64,000 bases of DNA from Clostridiales bacterium (lineage in GTDB: Bacteria > Bacillota > Clostridia > Lachnospirales > Lachnospiraceae): positions 1 through 64,000 of the forward strand of contig JAGZJZ010000016.1 of NCBI GenBank assembly GCA_018365455.1, read 5' to 3'. Numbering within the stretch: position 1 is the first letter of the stretch; every line of letters begins with the position of its first letter. Positions 15,897-23,432 of this stretch are shown in pieces. The notes beneath the pieces were generated by a model. It searched no databases and was not told the origin of the DNA. It was given only the letters and a program-made list of their open reading frames with translations. The translations under genes were made by a program, and so were the position numbers.

Positions 15897-16943
15897 TTGG
15901 AAATTGTCATACGCTCTATGAAGAGAGAAGAAGCCGAAGAGGTAAAAAAAATTGGAAAGCGTGCTTTCAGCCTGGTGGAAGGTATGTTTGTAAGCAAACC
16001 AAAACATGCACAGGTGGCTGTAGTGGATGGAAAGTTGGCGGGCGCTATTATCTATAAAATCACAGAAGTCCAGGGAAGGAAAACAGGATATTTTGAATAT
16101 GCATTTGTAGACCCGGACTATCATGGAAAAGGCATCGGCAGAAAACTCTATCAGGCGACTACGGATTATTTATGGGAGCAGGGGTGTGATTCCCAGGCGG
16201 CACTGGTCAAGGATGATAACGTTGGTTCCTGGAGCCTGTTTCTGAAGAATGGATTTTCCAGGGTTGGGATACCGGAGATTGTCCGGCAATTGGGAGTGCT
16301 GGGATTTTTGTCTCAGTTTTTTTGTAATTTGCTTTGGCTGGCTGTGGGGATGGATTTCTATCTGGCAGTGCGAAATGAAACGCTGCAAAGTAAAAGCGGT
16401 ACCGGCAGGCAGATCGGCGGTTATCTTATCGTCAACTTGGTGCTGATTTTATTTGCACTATACCGCATAGAAGAACCGGGTATATTTCTTGGGGCTTATG
16501 TTGGAATGCTGGCAGGGATAATAGCCGTGGGACGAATCGCTGCCGTTCCTGCAAAACGGAAATGGCAGTTCCGCCTGAATAACGGAGGTGCTGGCATTAT
16601 AGCGCTTGTAAATTTTTTCGGCGGAATATTTCCGCTGAGCGGTAACTGGTATCCTCAGAAATATGAAAATACCGCCGGGTTTCGCAGGGACCTGGGAAAG
16701 GCAGCTCTGGCAGAATGGGCGTTTATTGTTGTATTGACAGGTGTATCTATTGTGTTTTCTTCCACACACCTGATCTTCCACTATATATCTTCAATTGGCG
16801 AGATTTTTTTAATTTACCGCATTCTGGCATTTTATCCGTTTGAAGCTTATGGCGGCAGCCGCGTTTTTTCCTGGAACAAATGGATTTATGGCGTTATGGC
16901 ATGCATATCGGTTTTGCTGATTGCTTATATGCAGGTGTTATAG
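15897..16943 (+). CDS. GNAT acetyltransferase fused to a multi-pass membrane domain (348 aa)
   Basis: Residues 1-125 form a GNAT domain with the acetyl-CoA loop GKGIGRKLY after YAFVDPDYH and the late VGSWSLFLKNGF motif. Residues about 140-348 are a separate integral-membrane domain with five to six hydrophobic segments, including FFGGIFPLSGNWYPQK and LAFYPFEAYGGSRVFSW, which faintly recalls site-2-protease-like membrane proteins but shows no clear HExxH. The start is TTG 15897, 6 nt after AAGGAGG. It lies behind a leader with a small ORF and a terminator. Substrate unknown; drug or peptide acetylation is only a guess. Confidence 0.8.
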   Translation: MEIVIRSMKREEAEEVKKIGKRAFSLVEGMFVSKPKHAQVAVVDGKLAGAIIYKITEVQGRKTGYFEYAFVDPDYHGKGIGRKLYQATTDYLWEQGCDSQAALVKDDNVGSWSLFLKNGFSRVGIPEIVRQLGVLGFLSQFFCNLLWLAVGMDFYLAVRNETLQSKSGTGRQIGGYLIVNLVLILFALYRIEEPGIFLGAYVGMLAGIIAVGRIAAVPAKRKWQFRLNNGGAGIIALVNFFGGIFPLSGNWYPQKYENTAGFRRDLGKAALAEWAFIVVLTGVSIVFSSTHLIFHYISSIGEIFLIYRILAFYPFEAYGGSRVFSWNKWIYGVMACISVLLIAYMQVL

Positions 16944-16999
16944 GTGCAACAAAAGTATAGCTTTTATCGTAAAATACATGTTGAAGAAAGGAGATAAAA

Positions 17000-18367
17000 G
17001 TGGAATTAGAACAGGAGAACTTGCAGGAACTTCGAACCAGGATTAGGGAAATGTCTGCTTTAACAAAGAATGTTCCATGTGGACTTCATCAATGTATGGA
17101 TGATGAAGAATTAACGATAATCAGCATGAGTGACAGCTTTCTGGAGATGTTTGGATATAGCAGAGAAGATATTGATGAAAGATTTCAGAATCGATTTGCA
17201 AGAATGATATTTAAAGAAGACCGGGAAGCTGTATTTTCCTCTATGAAACAACAGCTTTCAATAAAAAATGATATGGAACTGGAATTTCGGATACCGCTAA
17301 AGGACGGGGGACTGGTCTGGATACTTAATAAAGGGAAGCTTGCGGTTGGAGAAGATGGACAGAGGACATTTTACTGTGTTATGCTGGATATAACCGAGCA
17401 GAGAAGACATAGGGAGGATCTGCGCCTTTCTTTGGAACGCCATCAGGTTATCATGGATCAGGCGACGGATATTATATTTGAATGGAATATTGCTGACGAC
17501 ACCCTGACGTTTTCCAGTAACTGGAGTAAGAAGTTTGGTTATTCTGCAATCCGGGAAGGGATCAGCAGCAGGATTCCACTGTCGCCGAATATTCATCCAG
17601 ATGATATGAAGGCGTTTATTTCAATAATGACGGACACTGCGGCAGGTGTGCCTTATTCTGAAACAGAATTTCGCATTAGAAATGAAAAAGGTAAGTTTAC
17701 CTGGTGCCGAATCCGGGCAACTACACAATTTGACAATGACAGAAGGCCGCTGAGGGCAGTGGGTGTAATCGTCGATATTGAAGATGAGAAAAGGAAACAG
17801 CAGGAACTCCTCATCAGAGCACAGAATGATAGTCTTACAGGTCTCTATAATAAGGCTGAATCCCAGAAGAAAATAGAAGAATATCTGGAATGGAAGGACT
17901 GCGAAAAAGGTGTGTTATTTTTGATAGATGTGGATGATTTTAAGTTTATTAACGATCAATTTGGACATCTGTGTGGAGATAAGTCATTAACAGGTATCGC
18001 TTCTATGATGCGAAATCAATTTCGTTTTACGGATGTGGTAGGCAGAGTAGGTGGAGATGAATTCCTGGCATTTTTACCTGGAGTATCAGATCTGCTTGCA
18101 GCAGAATTGGTGGATAAGGTTATTAAGGGTATGGATGAAATCCGCCCGGAAGACCGTGATATTCATTTGAGTTGTAGTATAGGTATTGCCTTTTATCCAA
18201 GAGACGGCAGAGATTTTTATACACTCTACCGCCATGCGGATCAGGCACTCTACCATGTGAAAAATACCGGTAAAGGGGGATCTGCAGTGTATAATTCCTC
18301 CATGAAAGAATATAGGGTATCTATTGGAGAGCAGGCTGCTGCATGTGAGGCAGTAATGCCAGATTAA
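17000..18367 (+). CDS. PAS-PAS-GGDEF diguanylate cyclase (455 aa)
   Basis: Soluble c-di-GMP synthase. PAS 1 covers about residues 20-138 (SDSFLEMFGYSREDI ... VMLDITEQ), PAS 2 about 140-268 (WNIADDTLTFSSNWSKKFGY ... VGVIVDIEDE), then a GGDEF domain with NDSLTGLYNK, DVDDFKFINDQFGH and the intact active site RVGGDEF. An RxxD inhibitory site (RFTD) is placed five residues ahead of GGDEF, so product inhibition is likely. The start is GTG 17000 behind AAAGGAG. Second c-di-GMP enzyme in the window besides the EAL protein at 55-57 kb; a link to the nearby exopolysaccharide locus is plausible but unproven. Confidence 0.92.
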   Translation: MELEQENLQELRTRIREMSALTKNVPCGLHQCMDDEELTIISMSDSFLEMFGYSREDIDERFQNRFARMIFKEDREAVFSSMKQQLSIKNDMELEFRIPLKDGGLVWILNKGKLAVGEDGQRTFYCVMLDITEQRRHREDLRLSLERHQVIMDQATDIIFEWNIADDTLTFSSNWSKKFGYSAIREGISSRIPLSPNIHPDDMKAFISIMTDTAAGVPYSETEFRIRNEKGKFTWCRIRATTQFDNDRRPLRAVGVIVDIEDEKRKQQELLIRAQNDSLTGLYNKAESQKKIEEYLEWKDCEKGVLFLIDVDDFKFINDQFGHLCGDKSLTGIASMMRNQFRFTDVVGRVGGDEFLAFLPGVSDLLAAELVDKVIKGMDEIRPEDRDIHLSCSIGIAFYPRDGRDFYTLYRHADQALYHVKNTGKGGSAVYNSSMKEYRVSIGEQAAACEAVMPD

Positions 18368-18378
18368 TCAGATCAATT

Positions 18379-18425
18379 AGCCATTAGGAAATTTAGCAGA
18401 TATCCTGATGGCTTCTCATTTCTTC
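18379..18425 (+). terminator. Probable terminator after the diguanylate cyclase
   Basis: AGCCATTAGGA (18379-18389) pairs fully with TCCTGATGGCT (18403-18413), counting one U-G, followed by a T/C-rich tail. The tail is weak. Confidence 0.5.
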
Positions 18426-18469
18426 TGTCAGACCATGATTAGGTGTTATAGCTGTGATATACTCTGTTA

Positions 18470-18610
18470 GAGAAAACCCTTTTAGGGTTGTTTCATTTTA
18501 ACCAAAAGAAACGTATATAAGACTGTGTAATTTATATATTAAAAATCTATATCGTAAGGATAGAACTGTGTGAGCTTTTACATTTTAGCTGACACAGTTT
18601 TTTATTTTTA
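18470..18610 (+). promoter_or_regulatory. Leader-like region with two hairpins and a strong terminator before the recombinase
   Basis: AACCCT-TTT-AGGGTT is followed by GTTTCATTTT/AAAAGAAAC, then a terminator: AACTGTGT-g-AGCT (18564-18576) with AGCT-g-ACACAGTT (18587-18599) and six T residues. An upstream -10-like TATACT lies near 18452. This would end a short untranslated RNA about 100 nt before the recombinase gene, so it is either a separate small RNA or a controlled leader. No RNA family was recognised. Confidence 0.5.
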
Positions 18611-18705
18611 AAAATTACCTCATAATAATGAATGGTCTTGAAGATAATAGTCAGATAGACAATAAAAATTAGATCATCCAGCATAACATTTTAGGGAGAC
18701 AATAT

Positions 18706-19560
18706 ATGAGATTAAATGTGATACAGTATAAAGTTACGGAAGATGTCATTATAGAATTTAAAAATCAGCTGCATAAAGAGGACAAAAGTGATTTGACCAT
18801 ACAAAAATATGTACGTGATATCAGAAGATTTCAGTTGTATTTGTCTGGTAATGAAATCGGGAAGGAGATAGTTATTGCTTATAAGAAGCATTTGAAAAGT
18901 CATTTTGCGGTAACAAGTGTCAATTCCATGTTAGCGGCATTGAATCGTTTTTTACAATTCTGCGGATTAAATGAGATATGTGTAAAGCAGCTGCGGGTGC
19001 AGAAAAAGCCATTCCGCTCCGCTGAGAAAGAGCTGCATAAAGAAGAATATTTACGTTTGCTGAATACGGCTAAGGCGAGTAATAATGAGAGAATGTTTGT
19101 GATTCTCCAAACGATAGCATCTACGGGCATCCGTATATCTGAATTGAAATATTTTAAAATTGAGGAAGTTAAGCTGGGAGAGATTACGGTATCCAGCAAG
19201 AATAAAACCAGAATTATTTTGATTCCTAAAAAGTTAAAAAAGGTATTGATCCTTTTTTCCAAGAAACATGGGATAAAAACCGGGGAAATTTTTATAACGA
19301 AGGGCGGTAAATCTTTAAATCGAAGTAATATATGGGCGGAAATGAAGAAGCTGTGCCAGAAGGCGGGCGTTTCCAAAGATAAGGTTTTTCCTCATAATCT
19401 GAGAAAGCTGTTTGCCAGATGCTTTTATGATTTAAAAAAAGATATCGCCAAGCTAGCGGATGTATTGGGGCACAGCAGCATTAATACGACACGTATCTAT
19501 ATTATGACATCGGGGTATGAACATCAGAGAGATATTGATAAATTGGGATTAATCTTATAG
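18706..19560 (+). CDS. Tyrosine recombinase (284 aa), probable inversion recombinase of the EPS switch
   Basis: XerC/D-like site-specific recombinase. A SAM-like N-terminal DNA-binding domain (residues about 10-90) precedes the catalytic domain with Arg in STGIRISEL, Lys in the beta-hairpin SSKNKTRIIL, HNLRKLFAR (H-x-x-R), LGHSSINTTR and the nucleophile Tyr in RIYI. AGGGAGA lies before ATG 18706. It ends 9 nt before the left inverted site of the invertible segment, and recombinases in this position usually act on the neighbouring sites. It is not an XerC/D housekeeping copy by context. Confidence 0.88.
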   Translation: MRLNVIQYKVTEDVIIEFKNQLHKEDKSDLTIQKYVRDIRRFQLYLSGNEIGKEIVIAYKKHLKSHFAVTSVNSMLAALNRFLQFCGLNEICVKQLRVQKKPFRSAEKELHKEEYLRLLNTAKASNNERMFVILQTIASTGIRISELKYFKIEEVKLGEITVSSKNKTRIILIPKKLKKVLILFSKKHGIKTGEIFITKGGKSLNRSNIWAEMKKLCQKAGVSKDKVFPHNLRKLFARCFYDLKKDIAKLADVLGHSSINTTRIYIMTSGYEHQRDIDKLGLIL

Positions 19561-19569
19561 AAAATAATA

Positions 19570-19593
19570 ACTACATAATTACAATTATGTAGT
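19570..19593 (+). repeat. Left inverted recombination site (IR-L)
   Basis: Palindrome of two 11-bp arms, ACTACATAATT and AATTATGTAGT, around a central AC. Read in inverse, the right site at 19851-19874 shares 23 contiguous bases with this one; the central dinucleotide (AC here, GT there on the same strand) sets the two sites in opposite orientation. Confidence 0.8.
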
Positions 19594-19637
19594 ATCAGAC
19601 AAAAGTAAAATACATTACTATTTTTATGATTGGTATT

Positions 19638-19666
19638 ATATTAGCACTATTTTATTAAAAATGCAA
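19638..19666 (-). promoter_or_regulatory. Promoter inside the invertible segment, facing away from the EPS operon
   Basis: On the minus strand TTGCAT (19666-19661), 17-nt spacer, TAATAT (19643-19638); TATAAT follows three bases on. In the present state it transcribes leftward across IR-L into the 3' end of the recombinase gene, antisense. Confidence 0.55.
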
Positions 19667-19817
19667 ATACATAATTGAAAAAAAAGTCGATTTTTAATCT
19701 GAAAATTTATTTTGAACATTCAAATAAGTCTTTTTCAAATATAATTGTAAAAGACTTTTCTTTTAATATCTTAAATTTTCCAAAATCACCTGAAAAATTC
19801 CACATATTGCATATGAA

Positions 19818-19850
19818 ACGAAGAACTTCCTCTGTTCTCCGTCTTTTTTT
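19818..19850 (+). terminator. Terminator at the right end of the invertible segment
   Basis: ACG-A-AGAAC (19818-19826) pairs with GTTCT-C-CGT (19834-19842) across one mismatch, followed by CTTTTTTT up to the edge of IR-R. It would stop rightward transcripts in the present orientation. Its TTCCTCTGTTC (19827-19837) also has a perfect inverted copy just outside IR-R (19881-19891). Confidence 0.6.
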
Positions 19851-19874
19851 ACTACATAATTGTAATTATGTAAT
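19851..19874 (+). repeat. Right inverted recombination site (IR-R)
   Basis: ACTACATAATT, central GT, AATTATGTAAT: the inverse of IR-L with one changed base at its outer edge. Downstream, the 7-bp palindrome CAGCATA/TATGCTG (19896-19914) lies between IR-R and the first operon gene. A 23-codon frame (ATG 19879 to 19950) could be a leader peptide but has no good RBS. Confidence 0.8.
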
Positions 19875-19952
19875 ACAGATGAACAGAGGAAATGCCAGCA
19901 TAGATAATATGCTGCATATTCAGCTCAGAAAGGATGCAGATAAAAAATAAAA

Positions 19953-20672
19953 ATGAACAAGACGAGTAAGCGCCAGTATACACGCCTTGAATGGGACGTA
20001 TGGTACGAACTGGCAAAGGAATATTATGAGGAACATCATAACCTGCGAATACCGGCTAAATACAAAACCAAAAATGATCTCTTGCTAGGCAGGTGGATTG
20101 AGCGGCAAAGAGCGGCTTACCACGATAAAGGTGTCTACCGGATTGATGGAAGAAGAATATATCTGCTGAATCAGATTGAGATGGAATGGACCCTGGGGAT
20201 ACGCACCCAATGGGAGATCTGGTATCAATATTGTGTACAGTATTATGAACAGTACAAAAATATTGATATTCCAAAAGGATATATGGTCCGGCATCTGCCG
20301 TTGGGAGAATGGATCAGCTACCAGAGAAAACGCTATAAACAAAATAAACTCCATTCGGAGGAAATTGAAAAACTGGAGCGGCTGGGCATTAACTGGCAGA
20401 TTCGCAAAAGAAGGGAATGGGATGAATGGTATGAGCAGGCCAGCAGTTACTATGCGACTTTTGGGAATCTGGAAGTGCCATTTAATTATGTAACGGAATC
20501 CGGATATAAATTAGGCATATGGATCAATGTACAGCGGGAAAAATACAGGGGCACCAGAAAAAATAATCTGGAGGATTGTGAAGTCAGTAAATTGAATCAG
20601 ATTGGAATGCTGTGGGGAATCCGGAGTACCAGGCACCTGGAAAAAAGTTCGATGTTGGAAAAAAGCAGTTAA
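19953..20672 (+). CDS. Stand-alone protein of three helicase-associated (HA) domains (239 aa)
   Basis: Three tandem repeats of about 70 residues, each with W-(x)2-WY near its start, a YY(E)xHxNLxIP-like core and (L)GxWIxxQR near its end: WDVWYELAKEYYEEH ... LGRWIERQR; WEIWYQYCVQYYEQY ... LGEWISYQR; WDEWYEQASSYYATF ... LGIWINVQR. These match the helicase-associated domain (PF03457 type), a helical likely nucleic-acid-binding module usually attached to helicases. No helicase motif is present. It is the first gene after the DNA switch, so a regulatory role for the exopolysaccharide operon is a fair inference. The RBS AAAGGA is 18 nt from the ATG, unusually far; a stop codon just upstream leaves no alternative. 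Confidence 0.8.
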   Translation: MNKTSKRQYTRLEWDVWYELAKEYYEEHHNLRIPAKYKTKNDLLLGRWIERQRAAYHDKGVYRIDGRRIYLLNQIEMEWTLGIRTQWEIWYQYCVQYYEQYKNIDIPKGYMVRHLPLGEWISYQRKRYKQNKLHSEEIEKLERLGINWQIRKRREWDEWYEQASSYYATFGNLEVPFNYVTESGYKLGIWINVQREKYRGTRKNNLEDCEVSKLNQIGMLWGIRSTRHLEKSSMLEKSS

Positions 20673-20714
20673 ATGTGCGGTTAAATACAAATAAAGGTAG
20701 AAAAAGAGTTAATT

Positions 20715-22139
20715 ATGTACCAGAAAAATTTAAATAATTGGATGAAACACCTTGATTTTATAATTATTGATTTGTTATGTGTGGAAGCAGCTTTGATGAT
20801 TGCCTCCATAATCAGATATGGAATACAAACATTTTACTTAAGGGATATTTATCTGGGATGGAGCGTTATTTTCATCTTTATAGACGGATTGATTGCCCTG
20901 GCTTTTGGGAGTTACCAGGATATTTTAAAGAGAAGTATTGGAAAAGAAGCAAAGGAAACGCTGCACCATACTTCCTGTGTCATGATTTGTTTTTTGCTGT
21001 ATCTGTATCTGGCAAAAAATATGGATGTGTATTCCCGGTCTGTGTATGTGACCATGTGGGTCATCTTTACCGTGTTGAGTTTTTCTTTCCGATGTATCAG
21101 GAAAAAAAGCTTACGAGGCGGAAGTAGATTCTTAGTGAGTCAGGGAAAAAGAAATCTGGTTCTGATCACGGATAAAAAAAGTGTCAGGAAGATTATCCTG
21201 GATTTTCAAACCCGCAGTTTTGGAAACTTCAGCATTATGGGAGTCATTGTCATGGATGAAGACCAGCAGGGGGAGAAGATTCTGGGCATTCCGGTTTTGG
21301 CTGACCGCAGCAATGCATTGGAGTATATGAAAAATGAATGTATTGATGAAGCCTTTTTCTCATTGCCGGAAGTAGATCCTTTTTACAAGCCGTTGATTGA
21401 TGGATGTACGGAAATGGGAATTACCGTTCATATTAATTTAATCCATATACCGGAATTAAAAACCAATCAATTAGTGGAAAATCTCATGGGATATACGGTG
21501 CTGTCCAGTTCTGTAAATCTGGTTACAACCGGGCAGTTGTTCTGGAAACGGTTACTGGATATCTGCGGCGGACTGGTGGGCTGCCTGATGACACTGGTGG
21601 TCGGGCTGGCTGTGGGACCAATCATTTATTTCAAGTCACCGGGACCGGTATTTTTTTCCCAGGTGAGAATCGGAAAAAACGGACGGCGTTTTCATATCTA
21701 TAAATTCCGGTCTATGTATCTGGATGCGGAAAAAAGAAAAAAAGAACTGATGGAGCAGAACAATATAGAAGACGGGCTGATGTTCAAGATGGACAATGAT
21801 CCCAGAATTATCAAGGGCATCGGGAATTTTATCAGAAAATCATCCATAGATGAGCTGCCCCAGTTCTGGAATGTATTAAAGGGAGAAATGAGCCTTGTGG
21901 GGACCAGACCGCCAACATTGGATGAATGGGAAAAATATCAGTTTCACCATAGAAAAAGAATTGCCATTAAACCGGGGATTACGGGATTATGGCAGGTTAG
22001 CGGCAGAAGTAACATCACTAATTTTGAAGATATCGTCAAACTGGATGTGAGCTATATCATGGACTGGTCCATTTATCTGGATATTAAAATCCTCTTGAAA
22101 ACGGTCTGGGTGGTTTTAAAAGGGGAAGGTTCTTCCTGA
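20715..22139 (+). CDS. Exopolysaccharide initiating sugar-1-phosphate transferase (474 aa)
   Basis: Polyprenyl glycosylphosphotransferase (WbaP/CpsE/ExoY type) that loads the first sugar phosphate on undecaprenyl phosphate at the inner membrane. Four N-terminal TM helices, a CoA-binding-like middle domain (residues about 150-265), another TM segment (CGGLVGCLMTLVVGLAVG) and the catalytic domain with KFRSMYLDAE, DNDPRIIKGIGNFIRKSSIDELPQFWNVL, MSLVGTRPP and KPGITGLWQVSGRSN. First biosynthetic gene of the locus. The sugar is probably glucose or galactose but cannot be read from sequence. Confidence 0.93.
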   Translation: MYQKNLNNWMKHLDFIIIDLLCVEAALMIASIIRYGIQTFYLRDIYLGWSVIFIFIDGLIALAFGSYQDILKRSIGKEAKETLHHTSCVMICFLLYLYLAKNMDVYSRSVYVTMWVIFTVLSFSFRCIRKKSLRGGSRFLVSQGKRNLVLITDKKSVRKIILDFQTRSFGNFSIMGVIVMDEDQQGEKILGIPVLADRSNALEYMKNECIDEAFFSLPEVDPFYKPLIDGCTEMGITVHINLIHIPELKTNQLVENLMGYTVLSSSVNLVTTGQLFWKRLLDICGGLVGCLMTLVVGLAVGPIIYFKSPGPVFFSQVRIGKNGRRFHIYKFRSMYLDAEKRKKELMEQNNIEDGLMFKMDNDPRIIKGIGNFIRKSSIDELPQFWNVLKGEMSLVGTRPPTLDEWEKYQFHHRKRIAIKPGITGLWQVSGRSNITNFEDIVKLDVSYIMDWSIYLDIKILLKTVWVVLKGEGSS

Positions 22140-22199
22140 AGAAGTAAAGGGGAAGAATTTATACCTGCATGAATTAGGAAATGGAGATGAAAATACGGG

Positions 22200-23432
22200 A
22201 TGAAACAAAAGGTCACGAAAGATAATGGGAATAAGAAAAAAGTACAGCATGTATTTATCATCGGTTCAAAAGGGATTCCGGCAAAGTACGGCGGTTTCGA
22301 AACATTTGTAGAGAAGCTGACGAAGTTTAAGAAGTCAGAGAATGTACAATACCATGTAGCCTGTGCCGTGGAACCGGAGGATTACCGTGCAGAGGAGGCG
22401 GATTTTATTTATCATGGCGCTGCCTGCCATACTATCAGGTGGAAGAAAATTGGTCCGGCTAGAGCCATCTTATATGATGTGGATGCGCTTCGATGGGCAA
22501 TCTCCTATGCAAAAAAGAATCATATCCATCAGCCGGTTTTTTATATATTGGCATGCAGAGTAGGCATTTTTATCCGGCATTATAAAAAGAAGATCGAAGA
22601 AATAGGCGGGCTTTTGTATATCAATCCTGACGGACATGAATTTCTGCGCAAAAAATGGAGTCCAATGGTCAGAAGATATTGGAAATATTCTGAGTCACTT
22701 ATGGTGAAACATGGGGATCTTTTGATATGTGACAGTAAAAGTATTGAAAGTTACATACGTTCCGAATATCGGGTTTCCCGTCCGAATACTACCTTTATTG
22801 CATATGGGGCGGAGACGGATAAATCCGTAATTTCCGGCGAAGATGAAAAGCTGCTACACTGGTATCAGGATAAAAAATTGAAACCAAAAGAGTTTTATCT
22901 GGTGGTAGGCAGGTTTGTTCCTGAGAATAATTACGAAATCATGATCCGGGAGTTCATGAAGTCCGGGACTACAAAAGATTTTGCTCTAATAACCAATGTC
23001 AGTGAAAAATTTCTGGAGGAATTAAAGCAGAAAACAGGATTTGACCGGGATCCCAGAATTAAATTTGCAGGGACGATGTATGATTCTGAACTCTTAAAAA
23101 AGATTCGGGAAGATGCCTATGGATATTTTCACGGACATGAAGTGGGCGGAACTAATCCCAGCCTGCTGGAAGCATTAAGTGCCACGGATCTGAATCTGCT
23201 GCTGGATGTGGGCTTTAACCGGGAAGTGGGGGAAAATGGCGCCCTATACTGGAACAAAAAAGATGGGAATCTGGCTCATTTAATAAATCAGGCTGATCAA
23301 ATGTCACCGGACCAGATCGCGGATATTGGTAATACTGCTAAAAAAAGAATTTCAGACTGGTACAACTGGGGATACATCGTTGATCAATATGAAAATCTGT
23401 TCCTCAGGGAAAATGAGAGGACACGGACATGA
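22200..23432 (+). CDS. DUF1972-containing GT4 glycosyltransferase (410 aa)
   Basis: Begins with the DUF1972 signature VFIIGSKGIPAKYGGFETFVEKL, found in rhamnosyl/glucosyltransferases such as Cps2T-type enzymes, followed by a GT4 Rossmann domain (GAETDKS ... YLVVGRFVPENN ... GHEVGGTNPSLLEAL). It would add the second sugar to the lipid-linked primer in the cytoplasm. Its stop overlaps the next start by 4 nt (ATGA), showing tight operon packing. Confidence 0.88.
   Translation: MKQKVTKDNGNKKKVQHVFIIGSKGIPAKYGGFETFVEKLTKFKKSENVQYHVACAVEPEDYRAEEADFIYHGAACHTIRWKKIGPARAILYDVDALRWAISYAKKNHIHQPVFYILACRVGIFIRHYKKKIEEIGGLLYINPDGHEFLRKKWSPMVRRYWKYSESLMVKHGDLLICDSKSIESYIRSEYRVSRPNTTFIAYGAETDKSVISGEDEKLLHWYQDKKLKPKEFYLVVGRFVPENNYEIMIREFMKSGTTKDFALITNVSEKFLEELKQKTGFDRDPRIKFAGTMYDSELLKKIREDAYGYFHGHEVGGTNPSLLEALSATDLNLLLDVGFNREVGENGALYWNKKDGNLAHLINQADQMSPDQIADIGNTAKKRISDWYNWGYIVDQYENLFLRENERTRT

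Larger units (their letters stand above)
19594..19850. mobile_element. Putative 257-bp invertible promoter segment (phase-variation switch)
   Basis: DNA bounded by the inverted sites IR-L and IR-R next to a tyrosine recombinase gene and upstream of the exopolysaccharide operon. In the present orientation the only good promoter inside (19638-19666) points left, away from the operon, and a terminator at the right end (19818-19850) plus a T-tailed hairpin around 19726-19758 (AGTCTTTT/AAAAGACT) block rightward transcription. Inversion would turn the promoter to the operon. A partial extra copy of the site arm lies at 19669-19677. Confidence 0.7.

Noticed and set aside
18470..18610. LoaP/NusG antitermination leader for the EPS operon
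   Set aside because: Two hairpins were suggestive, but no loaP-like gene is present and the leader precedes the recombinase, not the EPS genes.
19675..19950. 91-codon open frame spanning the invertible segment and the right site
   Set aside because: Low-complexity Phe/Lys/Asn-rich translation with no RBS; it crosses the switch and would be broken by inversion.
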